From: DATEJJ01 sp039649115
GTDB lineage: Bacteria > Actinomycetota > Actinomycetes > Mycobacteriales > Micromonosporaceae
Direction: 5' to 3'
Length of the DNA stretch: 7,298 bases
Assembly: GCA_039649115.1 (NCBI GenBank)
Contig: JBBWZQ010000130.1
Coordinates: 1-7,298 of the forward strand
The number at the start of each line of letters is the position of its first letter. The stretch's first letter is position 1. The translations under genes were made by a program, and so were the position numbers. The notes beneath the pieces were generated by a model. It had not been told where the DNA came from. It saw only the letters and a list, made by a program, of their open reading frames with translations, and did not search any database. Positions 1-5,771 of the stretch are shown in pieces.

Positions 1-22
1 CCAACAGCCGCCGCAGTCCTGA
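1..22 (+). CDS. Possible 3' end of an upstream gene (partial)
   Basis: Reading from base 2, the frame gives QQPPQS followed by a TGA stop at 20-22. The ribosome binding site of the next gene (GAGGA, 21-25) overlaps this stop, and the next ATG is only 10 bases further on, which is the usual geometry of adjacent genes in one operon. Six codons are too few to recognise a product. Homologues of the downstream zinc-ribbon protein often sit beside an SPFH-domain gene (the YdjG/YdjI arrangement in Bacillus), so that is a reasonable guess, but nothing in these bases shows it. Confidence 0.3.
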
Positions 23-32
23 GGACCGGGCC

Positions 33-1103
33 ATGCCGGAGTACCCCTGCACCGCGTGCGGTGCCCGCGTCGAGTACGCGCCCGGCGGCGAGGTGCTGCG
101 CTGCCCCTACTGCGGGCACGAGCAGCAGGTGGCCGTCGCCGGGCGGCAGGTGCGCGAGCACGCGCTCGCCGAGCTGGCCCAGCTGCCCCGCAAACCGGTG
201 GCGAGCCTGCCCGCCCAGGTGTTCGTGTGCCCCAAGTGCGGCGCGCAGACGCAGAGCGAAGCCCTGTCGCAGCGCTGCCAGTTCTGCGGCGCGCCGCTGG
301 TCGCCGACGCCTCGCTCGGCGGGCAGATCGCGCCCGAGGCGGTGCTGCCGTTCGAGGTGGACCGCGACGGCGTACGCGCCGCCCTGCGCGGCTGGGTGTC
401 CTCGCGCTGGTTCGCGCCGGCCAGCCTGAAGAAGGTGACCGGGGCGGAGTCGCTGAAGGGCACGTACCTTCCACATTGGACGTTCGACGCCGGTACCGAG
501 TCCGACTACCGGGGTGAGCGCGGCGAGCACTACTACGTGACGGAGACCTACACCGAGACCGTCAACGGCCAGTCGCAGACGCGCACCCGGCAGGTGCAGA
601 AGACCCGGTGGTACACCGCGAACGGCACGGTGCGGCGGGACTTCGACGACATGCTGGTCGCCGCGACCGGCCACCTCACCGAGAAGCAGCTCGACCGCCT
701 CACTCCGTGGCCGCTGGAGCGGGCCGTGCCGTACCAGCCCGACTACCTCGCCGGGTACGACACGCTGCGCTACGACGTGGAGCCGGAGTCCGGCCTGCAG
801 ACGGCCAGGGAGCGGATGGCGCCGGCCATCAAGGAGGACTGCCGGAACGACATCGGCGGGGACGAGCAGCGGGTGCACTCGGTCGACACCCGGTACTTCG
901 ACGTCACCTACAAGCTGGTGCTGCTGCCGGTGTGGATCGCCGCCTACCTGCACGCGGGCAAGCCCTGGCAGGTCATGGTGAACGGGCGCACGAGCGAGGT
1001 GATCGGCCAGCGCCCGTACAGCGCCGCGAAGATCACGGCCGCGGTGCTGGCCGCGCTGCTCGTGATCACCGCCATCATCCTGCTGATCGTGCTGGCACGT
1101 TAG
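33..1103 (+). CDS. Tail-anchored double zinc-ribbon protein (TFIIB-type zinc ribbon / YdjG-like)
   Basis: A 356-aa protein with two zinc ribbons at its N-terminus. The first has cysteines C6, C9, C24 and C27 (CTAC and CPYC). The second has C66, C69, C82 and C85 (CPKC and CQFC). A long middle region (about 95-325) has an aromatic, strand-rich character and contains a polar Thr/Glu/Gln-rich stretch around 168-190. A single hydrophobic helix occupies about 332-355, with only an Arg after it, so the protein is probably anchored in the membrane by its tail with the ribbons in the cytoplasm. Relatives are annotated as TFIIB-type zinc-ribbon proteins, and some are mislabelled as primosomal protein N' or helicase; no helicase motif is present here. 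The ATG is preceded by GAGGA at 21-25 with 7 bases of spacing. The frame stays open upstream, but this start is well supported. Its biochemical role is unknown. Confidence 0.85.
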   Translation: MPEYPCTACGARVEYAPGGEVLRCPYCGHEQQVAVAGRQVREHALAELAQLPRKPVASLPAQVFVCPKCGAQTQSEALSQRCQFCGAPLVADASLGGQIAPEAVLPFEVDRDGVRAALRGWVSSRWFAPASLKKVTGAESLKGTYLPHWTFDAGTESDYRGERGEHYYVTETYTETVNGQSQTRTRQVQKTRWYTANGTVRRDFDDMLVAATGHLTEKQLDRLTPWPLERAVPYQPDYLAGYDTLRYDVEPESGLQTARERMAPAIKEDCRNDIGGDEQRVHSVDTRYFDVTYKLVLLPVWIAAYLHAGKPWQVMVNGRTSEVIGQRPYSAAKITAAVLAALLVITAIILLIVLAR

Positions 1104-1130
1104 ACGAAGATCGGCACCCTTGAGTTCGAC

Positions 1131-1143
1131 CGAGGGACCCTCG
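1131..1143. terminator. Small palindrome after the zinc-ribbon gene, possible weak terminator
   Basis: CGAGGG and CCCTCG flank a single A, giving a 13-bp perfect inverted repeat. As RNA it would fold into a 5-bp stem with a GAC loop, 28 bases after the zinc-ribbon stop codon. No U-tract follows, and a repeat this size is expected by chance a few times in such a GC-rich window, so a terminator role is only a suggestion. Confidence 0.25.
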
Positions 1144-1158
1144 CCGTCATCCGATCCA

Positions 1159-1190
1159 CTTCCTATTTCGTGCAACCTGCCTAACTATTC
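1159..1190 (+). promoter_or_regulatory. Candidate promoter region of the secreted propeller gene
   Basis: The spacer between the two plus-strand genes holds the only AT-richer patch in this area. TTCCTA at 1160-1165 and TAACTA at 1182-1187 are 16 bases apart and could serve as weak -35 and -10 elements. The match to the housekeeping consensus is poor. The support is mainly position (54-60 bases before the ribosome binding site) and base composition. Confidence 0.22.
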
Positions 1191-1230
1191 GGAACAGTGT
1201 GCCGCGCTCCGGCCGGCGCACCTTGTTTCG

Positions 1231-1238
1231 AAGGGAGG
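1231..1238 (+). promoter_or_regulatory. Ribosome binding site that fixes the TTG start
   Basis: AAGGGAGG closely matches the anti-Shine-Dalgarno sequence and lies 5 bases before TTG 1244. It falls inside the coding region if the gene is started at GTG 1199. The shorter reading also places the signal peptide's basic residues directly at the N-terminus. Confidence 0.75.
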
Positions 1239-1243
1239 CAGCG

Positions 1244-3853
1244 TTGCGCAGTACAAGAGCCGGCATCGTCGGCCTGCTGTCCGTCGTCGCGTTGGGGCTC
1301 GCCACCGGCCCGGGCAGCGCCGCGCCGGCGAAGGTCCATCCACACGGGGTGGACTCGCTGGCCGAGACCGCACACCGACACACGAATCCGTCCGGCACGG
1401 TACGCCCGTTCGCCGAGAGCGACACGGAAGGCTCCAACGACATCATGGAGCAGGCGGACCAGTACAACGAGGCCCGCAGCGCTCCCGGCATCGTCACGCC
1501 CGGCGCCTACTCGGCGGCCTGGACCCAGCTGCAGTCGCTGCCGAAGACGGGTGGCCGGTGGACCGACGAGACGGCGCTGCCGTACAACGCCGACGACCCC
1601 CGGTACCGGGACGTCAACTCCAACTCCTCCGGCGGCTGGGGCCTGGTGACCGGGCGGATCACCGGCCTGGCGGCGGACAACGACGGCTACGTGTACGCCG
1701 GTAGCGCCAACGGCGGCGTGTTCCGCTCCCGTACCGGCGGCGGCGACTGGACGGCGATCTCCGCGAAGCTGCCCAGCCCGGCAACCGGCGACCTGCGCCT
1801 GGACGGCAAGGGCCGGCTCTGGTACGCCACCGGCGAGGCGAACACGAGCGCCACGTCGTTCGTCGGCTCCGGCGTGTACGTGCTCGCCGATCCGAAGCAC
1901 GGCCAGTTCCAGCCGGGCAACCGCATCGGCGGCACGGAGCTGGAGAGCACCATCATCCGCGAGCTGCGCTTCAGCGGATCCACCGTGTGGGCGGCCACCA
2001 GCAGCGGGGTGTGGACCCACTCCACCACCCACCTGTCCGGCCCCTGGCACCGGGAGTTCGCGCCGAACCCTGACTACCTGCCGGGCGGCCCGCTGGCCGG
2101 CGACCCGAGCGCGCCGTACAAGAACATCGCCAACGACATCGCCTTCGATCCCAGGGACCCGTCCAAGGTCATCCTGGCGGTCGGCTGGCGCAGCGGCGAT
2201 CCGACCAATGGCTTCTACACCAAGCAGGGCGGCACCTGGCAGCGGACCACGCTGGCCGGTGACATCGCCAGCGACGCGGCGAACGTCGGCGCGGTCACCT
2301 TCGCCGCGTCCGCCGACGGGTCCCGCTACTACGCGATCGAGGAGTCGCCCACCCAACTGGCGACCAACCCGGACAGCGCGCTGCAGGGCGTCTACGTGTC
2401 CAGGTCCGGCTCGCCGTTCGGGCCGTGGACCCTGGCGGCCGACTACAAGAAGCTGGCCGCGAGCGGGTCGGCCCTGACCGATCCCGGCTACATGCCGGGC
2501 ATCCAGTCCTGGTACAACCAGTTCCTCCAGGTCGACCCGGGCAACCCGGACCACGTGTACGCGGGCCTGGAGGAGGTTTTCGAGTCGACCGACGCGGGCA
2601 GCACCTGGACCACGCCGGGCCCGTACTGGAACTTCGGCTTCCCGTGCTGGAGCATCGACCCGACCAGGCAGACCGGTGACTGCAGCCAGACCACCCACCC
2701 CGACCAGCACTCGGTCGCGATCGGCCGGTACCACGGCAAGTCCTTCGTCGTCGTCGGCAACGACGGCGGCGCCTACCGGCGGCCCGTCAAGGGCCACGCG
2801 GACGCCTCCGGGCACGCCACCGACTGGGCCACGCTCAACGACGGGACCATGGACAGCCTGCAGTTCTACTCGGTCGGCGTCGGCCTGGACAAGCACTGGG
2901 GTGTCGCGGTCAGCGGCGGCCTGCAGGACAACGGGCAGTCGGTCAAGCGGCCCGGCGACCGGGTGATGGGTTCCAACTTCGGCGGCGACGGCGGCGACAC
3001 CATCGTCGACCCGACCAACGGCTGCAACATCGCCCAGGAGTACGTCTACCTGGCCATGTCCGTGACCAACAACTGCGCGGTCAACAACGGTGCCTGGACC
3101 ACGGATCCGACAAAGGCGACCACGCGGGACATCGCGCCGCCGGACTCCGCCGAGGTCCTGGCCCGGTTCATCGCGCCGTTCACCTACGACACGAAGAACA
3201 AGAACACCTGGGTGGCCGGCGGCCAGCACGTCTGGGTGCAGACCAAGGGCTGGGCCATCCAGTCCGGCGACGACTGGGCCAACGTCTTCGACCTGGGCAA
3301 CGGCCACGTGGCCACCGGGGTCGCGGCCTCGGGCGGGAAGGTCTACGTCGGCTGGTGCGGGCCCTGCAACAACCAGGGCTTCACCCGCGGGATCGCGGTG
3401 GGCAACACCGACGGTACGGGCTGGCACCAGCTCGCGCTCCCGGTCGACGGCACGCTGCCCAACCGGTTCGTCTCCGGGTTCGACGTCGACCCGCACAACT
3501 CGAACCACGTGTTCGTCGCGGTCAACGGCTTCAGTCGCAAGTGGACAGAGGGCCCGGGTGCCGGGGTCGGGCACGTCTTCGAGTCGTGGAACGCCGGAGC
3601 CACCTGGGCCGACGCGTCGGCGAACCTGCCCGACGTCCCGGCCAACTCGATAAAGATCACATTCGGCGGCGGGCTCGTCGTCGGTACCGACCTGGCGGTC
3701 TTCTACCGGGCACCAGGGCACGCGAACTGGGCGGTGCTCGGGCAGAACCTGCCGACCACCACCACCCTGCAGGTCAAGACCGGTCCGACCGGGCTGCGGC
3801 TGTACGCGGCCACGCACGGTCGGGGCATCTGGTCCTTCGACCTGCTGCGGTAA
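1244..3853 (+). CDS. Secreted BNR/Asp-box beta-propeller protein (sialidase/VPS10/GH74-like fold)
   Basis: The preferred start is TTG 1244, because AAGGGAGG lies at 1231-1238 with 5 bases of spacing; a GTG at 1199 would add 15 residues but lacks such a site. The 869-aa product opens with a Sec signal peptide: RSTR, then a hydrophobic core at about 6-21, and likely cleavage after an Ala around 26-29. The rest looks like a large beta-propeller with Asp-box-type turns: STDAGSTW (448-455), SWNAGATW (781-788) and a degenerate RTGGGDW (163-169). Family signatures include DQHSVAIGRYHGK, VGNDGG, SGGLQDNGQS and the C-terminal YAATHGRGIW. There are six cysteines, all in close pairs (468/480, 594/611, 705/708), which suits an exported protein. 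Relatives are called WD40/YVTN/BNR-repeat proteins or glycosyl hydrolases. No catalytic residues can be assigned, so the substrate is unknown; carbohydrate binding or cleavage outside the cell is inference. Confidence 0.85.
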   Translation: MRSTRAGIVGLLSVVALGLATGPGSAAPAKVHPHGVDSLAETAHRHTNPSGTVRPFAESDTEGSNDIMEQADQYNEARSAPGIVTPGAYSAAWTQLQSLPKTGGRWTDETALPYNADDPRYRDVNSNSSGGWGLVTGRITGLAADNDGYVYAGSANGGVFRSRTGGGDWTAISAKLPSPATGDLRLDGKGRLWYATGEANTSATSFVGSGVYVLADPKHGQFQPGNRIGGTELESTIIRELRFSGSTVWAATSSGVWTHSTTHLSGPWHREFAPNPDYLPGGPLAGDPSAPYKNIANDIAFDPRDPSKVILAVGWRSGDPTNGFYTKQGGTWQRTTLAGDIASDAANVGAVTFAASADGSRYYAIEESPTQLATNPDSALQGVYVSRSGSPFGPWTLAADYKKLAASGSALTDPGYMPGIQSWYNQFLQVDPGNPDHVYAGLEEVFESTDAGSTWTTPGPYWNFGFPCWSIDPTRQTGDCSQTTHPDQHSVAIGRYHGKSFVVVGNDGGAYRRPVKGHADASGHATDWATLNDGTMDSLQFYSVGVGLDKHWGVAVSGGLQDNGQSVKRPGDRVMGSNFGGDGGDTIVDPTNGCNIAQEYVYLAMSVTNNCAVNNGAWTTDPTKATTRDIAPPDSAEVLARFIAPFTYDTKNKNTWVAGGQHVWVQTKGWAIQSGDDWANVFDLGNGHVATGVAASGGKVYVGWCGPCNNQGFTRGIAVGNTDGTGWHQLALPVDGTLPNRFVSGFDVDPHNSNHVFVAVNGFSRKWTEGPGAGVGHVFESWNAGATWADASANLPDVPANSIKITFGGGLVVGTDLAVFYRAPGHANWAVLGQNLPTTTTLQVKTGPTGLRLYAATHGRGIWSFDLLR

Positions 3854-3863
3854 CCCGGACAGG

Positions 3864-3898
3864 CGATGGCCTGGGAGGGGATCCCTCCCAGGCCATCG
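3864..3898. terminator. Strong bidirectional stem-loop terminator between convergent genes
   Basis: A 16-bp perfect inverted repeat (left arm 3864-3879, right arm 3883-3898) with a 3-base GAT loop starts 10 bases after the stop of the propeller gene. A G-T wobble and one further G-C pair could extend it to 3862-3900. The stem sits between two convergent genes and would fold on either transcript, ending 6 bases before the DUF1918 stop on the other strand. No clear U-tract follows on either side, which is common for actinobacterial terminators. Confidence 0.85.
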
Positions 3899-3904
3899 TC
3901 GTCG

Positions 3905-4096
3905 TCACACTTGTTGTACGGGCTCCACGACACAGTCGGGGCCGGGGTAGACGAGGTTCTCGTGGCCGTCCGTGAAGCGGACCACGTACGGTGGCCGCCC
4001 CGCAGTCCCCCGCACCTCGATGATCTCGCCGATCCGCTCCCGCTCGCCGACCGTACGGCTGTGCACGTGAAGTCGGTCGCCAACACTGGCCTGCAT
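3905..4096 (-). CDS. DUF1918 domain-containing small protein
   Basis: A 63-aa protein that is essentially one DUF1918 domain. Recognisable features are the opening MQASVGDRLHV, RTVGERERIGEIIEV in the middle, and PPYVVRFTDGHENLVYPGP near the end. The family is common in actinobacteria, is predicted to fold as a small beta-barrel, and has no established function. The frame stays open upstream to 4171, but the start is taken at 4096 because GGGAGG (plus-strand 4105-4110) lies 8 bases before it. The alternative ATG two codons earlier would leave only 2 bases of spacing. The gene ends close to the shared terminator. It lies downstream of the glycosyltransferase on the same strand, 146 bp away, so it may be co-transcribed or have its own promoter. 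Confidence 0.85.
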   Translation of the reverse strand: MQASVGDRLHVHSRTVGERERIGEIIEVRGTAGRPPYVVRFTDGHENLVYPGPDCVVEPVQQV

Positions 4097-4124
4097 GCTC
4101 ATCGCCTCCCACAGCGCGTACCAC

Positions 4125-4136
4125 AGGCATCTGCCT
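4125..4136. promoter_or_regulatory. Short inverted repeat upstream of the DUF1918 gene
   Basis: AGGCA and TGCCT flank TC, giving a 12-bp inverted repeat located 29-40 bases before the DUF1918 start. It is directly followed by the palindrome CCTAGG, which shares its last bases. The position would suit an operator near a transcription start, but the arms are only 5 bp and chance occurrence is likely. Confidence 0.2.
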
Positions 4137-4227
4137 AGGGTAATCGTGCGCAACGGTGCGGTGCGGGGCAATAGCCGTGCCCGGTCAGGTCCCGAACGTC
4201 CTGTGTGCCCACTCGTGGCACCAGCGT

Positions 4228-4246
4228 GACGTCAGAAGGACGTCAG
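4228..4246. repeat. Direct repeat of GACGTCAG over the glycosyltransferase stop
   Basis: GACGTCAG occurs at 4228-4235 and again at 4239-4246, separated by AAG, so the copies are 11 bp (one helical turn) apart. The first copy lies within the palindrome TGACGTCA (4227-4234). The second copy contains the stop codon of the minus-strand glycosyltransferase. A protein-binding role is possible but unsupported beyond the spacing. Confidence 0.4.
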
Positions 4247-4935
4247 CTCTGGGGACGGCGGATCCGCTCCCGGCCCAGGATCCACAGCGCCTCCACCCCG
4301 TCCCGCCAGGTGATCTTCTTGCCCTCCTCGCGGGACCGCGCGGCATAACTGATCGACACCTCGTACGGGCGGAACCGGCGGCGCAGCAGCTTACCGGTGA
4401 CCTCCGCCTCCATACCGAAGCCACGAGACCGCACCCCCAACGACCGGTACAACTGCACCGGCATCAACTTGAAGCACGTCTCCAGATCACCCAGATAGCA
4501 GTTGAACAACATGTTCGCCACCGTGGTCACCGCCTTGTTACCCAGCACGTACCAGAACGAGAACGAGCTGTGACTGCCGAACGTCCGGTTGCCGTACACC
4601 ACCGTGGCCCGCCCATCCAGCACCGGAGCCAGCAACCGCGGAATGTCCTTCGGGTCGTACTCCAGATCCGCGTCGAAGATCACCAGATAGGCACCCGACG
4701 CGTTACCGACCGCCGTCCCGATCGCCGCACCCTTGCCCTGGTTACGTTCGTGCAAGATGACCCGCACCCGCGCGTCGTCGACCTGGTCCAGGATCTGCCT
4801 GGTCCCGTCGCGGCTGCCGTCATCGACCACGATCAGCTCGATCTCACACGGGTAGTCGACCGCGAGGACCTGCTTGAGCGCCTCGGCGAGCCGCGCCTCC
4901 TCGTTGTACACGGGCATCAGAATGGACAGCTTCAT
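4243..4935 (-). CDS. Family 2 glycosyltransferase, polyprenyl-phosphate sugar synthase-like (DPM1/DPG-like)
   Basis: A 230-aa GT-A fold glycosyltransferase. It begins with the family motif SILMPVYNEE (4-13), then VVDDGSRDGT (36-45) for nucleotide binding, NQGKGAAIGTA (65-75), and the metal-binding DxD motif DAD at 88-90. GDLETCFKLM and the C-terminal EEGKKI (203-208) are typical of the DPM/DPG-synthase-like branch. No membrane helix is visible, so it probably acts at the inner face of the membrane. The likely reaction is transfer of a sugar from a nucleotide donor to a polyprenyl phosphate for envelope glycan assembly; which sugar cannot be told. Mycobacterial PpgS and polyprenol-phosphate mannose synthases are comparable proteins. 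The start at 4935 is supported by GGAG (plus-strand 4942-4945) 6 bases upstream; an open upstream extension to 5187 would overlap bpa and looks non-coding. It is divergent from bpa. Confidence 0.88.
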   Translation of the reverse strand: MKLSILMPVYNEEARLAEALKQVLAVDYPCEIELIVVDDGSRDGTRQILDQVDDARVRVILHERNQGKGAAIGTAVGNASGAYLVIFDADLEYDPKDIPRLLAPVLDGRATVVYGNRTFGSHSSFSFWYVLGNKAVTTVANMLFNCYLGDLETCFKLMPVQLYRSLGVRSRGFGMEAEVTGKLLRRRFRPYEVSISYAARSREEGKKITWRDGVEALWILGRERIRRPQS

Positions 4936-4969
4936 GAGGGACTCCGGCGTGGCTCGGGACAACCGCGTC

Positions 4970-4996
4970 AGCTTACGTCGTCGGCCGTGGCACGGC
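4970..4996 (-). promoter_or_regulatory. Candidate promoter and palindromic operator of the glycosyltransferase
   Basis: On the minus strand, TAAGCT (plus 4970-4975) fits the actinobacterial -10 pattern TANNNT and lies 34 bases before the glycosyltransferase start, giving a short leader. No good -35 is seen. Immediately upstream, GCCGTG and CACGGC flank one G at 4984-4996, forming a 13-bp perfect palindrome where the spacer and -35 would be. It lies in the 131-bp divergent gap, about 70 bases before the bpa start, so a regulator bound there could act on both genes. Confidence 0.28.
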
Positions 4997-5066
4997 ATGC
5001 CCGGTCGAGAGCCCGGGGCCGGGGTGCGGGAGCGCGCGGCGTGACGGCGTGCGAAAGGATAGGGGC

Positions 5067-5675
5067 ATGACCGACTCCCCAGACACCAGCACTCAGGACC
5101 GCACCGGCGGGCCGGATCGCGAGGAGCCACGCACGGTGGTGGTCGTAGGCCCCGATGGCCAACCGGTGGGCACGATGTCCCTGCCACCGGAGAGTCAGGA
5201 CGGCGAGCACGAAGACCCCGCCGCCCAGATTGAGCAACCCGCGAAGGTGATGCGGATCGGCACCATGATCAAGCAGCTGCTGGAGGAGGTACGCGCGGCA
5301 CCCCTGGACGAGGCGGGGCGGCAGCGGCTGACCGAGATCCACCGGCGCTCCATCACCGAACTGGAGGACGGCCTCGCGCCGGAGCTGCGCAACGAGCTGG
5401 AGCGCCTGTCGCTGCCGTTCGAGGCCGGTACCACGCCGTCCGAGCCGGAGCTGCGCATCGCGCAGGCCCAGCTGGTGGGATGGCTGGAGGGGCTCTTCCA
5501 CGGCATCCAGGCCGCCCTCGTGGCCCAGCAGATGGCGGCCAGGCTGCAGTTGGAGCAGATGCGTGGCCGGCCGGCACTGCCGGCGGGCAGCCGCATTCCT
5601 GGCCTCGGCCAGCCGGGCATGCCGGGCATGCCGGGCACGGGTGAGTCGGGCGGCAGCACCGGCCAGTACCTCTGA
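5067..5675 (+). CDS. bpa: Bacterial proteasome activator Bpa (PafE)
   Basis: A 202-aa protein of the Bpa/PafE family (Rv3780 in Mycobacterium tuberculosis, 174 aa). It ends in GQYL, the HbYX-like tail by which family members dock into the 20S proteasome alpha-ring and open its gate. Known homologues form a dodecameric ring and promote ATP-independent degradation of unfolded or specific proteins such as HspR. Here the N-terminal 55 residues are acidic and probably disordered, apart from a short RTVVVVGPDG strand. A helical core covers about 59-170 (KVMRIGTMIKQLLEEVR, then ITELEDGLAPELRNELERL, then the Gln/Ala/Met-rich helix ending LQLEQM). A flexible Gly/Pro/Met linker leads to the tail. ATG 5067 is chosen because AAAGGA (5054-5059) lies 7 bases before it; an in-frame GTG at 5049 is less likely. 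The gene implies that the organism carries a 20S proteasome elsewhere. Confidence 0.93.
   Translation: MTDSPDTSTQDRTGGPDREEPRTVVVVGPDGQPVGTMSLPPESQDGEHEDPAAQIEQPAKVMRIGTMIKQLLEEVRAAPLDEAGRQRLTEIHRRSITELEDGLAPELRNELERLSLPFEAGTTPSEPELRIAQAQLVGWLEGLFHGIQAALVAQQMAARLQLEQMRGRPALPAGSRIPGLGQPGMPGMPGTGESGGSTGQYL
5613..5638 (+). repeat. bpa: Nine-base tandem repeat in the bpa linker
   Basis: CCGGGCATG is repeated almost three times (5613-5621, 5622-5630, 5631-5638, the last copy ending in C). It encodes PGMPGMPG in the flexible linker before the GQYL tail. Changes in copy number would stay in frame and alter linker length by three residues each. Confidence 0.7.
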
Positions 5676-5688
5676 GGCGGTTACCGCC
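5676..5688. terminator. Hairpin directly after the bpa stop
   Basis: GGCGGT and ACCGCC flank one T, immediately after the TGA of bpa. As RNA it folds into a 5-bp GC stem with a UUA loop. It may stabilise the bpa transcript end or form a first weak terminator ahead of the stronger hairpin at 5719-5750. Confidence 0.35.
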
Positions 5689-5718
5689 GGGGCGGCGCAG
5701 GACATTTGTCACGGGCAG

Positions 5719-5750
5719 CCGTGGATCCCCGGGCCTGCCCGGGACCGCGG
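5719..5750 (+). terminator. Strong imperfect hairpin between bpa and the sensor kinase
   Basis: An inner stem of CCCGGG (5728-5733) and CCCGGG (5738-5743) closes a CCTG loop. Below it, T5726 can pair with A5744, leaving A5725 and C5727 as bulges. The outer 6-bp stem pairs 5719-5724 with 5745-5750 and contains one G-U. The whole 32-base element would be very stable. It ends 8 bases before a possible -10 of the kinase gene, so it probably insulates the kinase operon from bpa transcription. There is no U-tract. Confidence 0.5.
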
Positions 5751-5758
5751 CACGCCCG

Positions 5759-5764
5759 TAGCGT
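5759..5764 (+). promoter_or_regulatory. Candidate -10 element for a leaderless kinase transcript
   Basis: TAGCGT fits the TANNNT -10 pattern. Its last base is 7 bases before ATG 5772, the spacing expected if transcription starts at or next to the A of the start codon. No Shine-Dalgarno sequence precedes this ATG, which agrees with leaderless translation, common in actinobacteria. A recognisable -35 is missing. Confidence 0.35.
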
Positions 5765-5771
5765 CGCAGCC

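Noticed and set aside
1181..3817. An 878-residue open frame on the minus strand opposite the propeller gene
   Set aside because: It is a GC-rich shadow: composition is Arg/Gly/Val/Ala-heavy, no domain is recognisable, and the plus strand has a signal peptide, family motifs and a ribosome binding site.
1244..3853. A catalytic sialidase or xyloglucanase
   Set aside because: Asp-box turns show only the propeller fold. The Arg triad and Asp/Tyr/Glu set of sialidases, or the paired Asp of GH74, cannot be assigned from the sequence, so enzyme activity is not claimed.
4156..5070. A 304-residue plus-strand open frame opposite the glycosyltransferase
   Set aside because: The sequence is rich in His, Gln, Arg and Pro without any family motif, and the minus strand carries the full set of GT2 motifs.
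1131..5688. Three 13-bp palindromes with a one-base centre (1131-1143, 4984-4996, 5676-5688) as one shared regulatory motif
   Set aside because: Their sequences differ, and at this GC content a few such 6-bp-arm palindromes are expected by chance in about 7 kb. Their intergenic placement is noted in the individual entries only.
5701..5711. GACATTTGTC palindrome and TTGTCA as a -35 box for the kinase operon
   Set aside because: TTGTCA is 47 bases before the TAGCGT candidate, far too distant, and there is no -10-like sequence at the proper spacing because the stable hairpin occupies that space.
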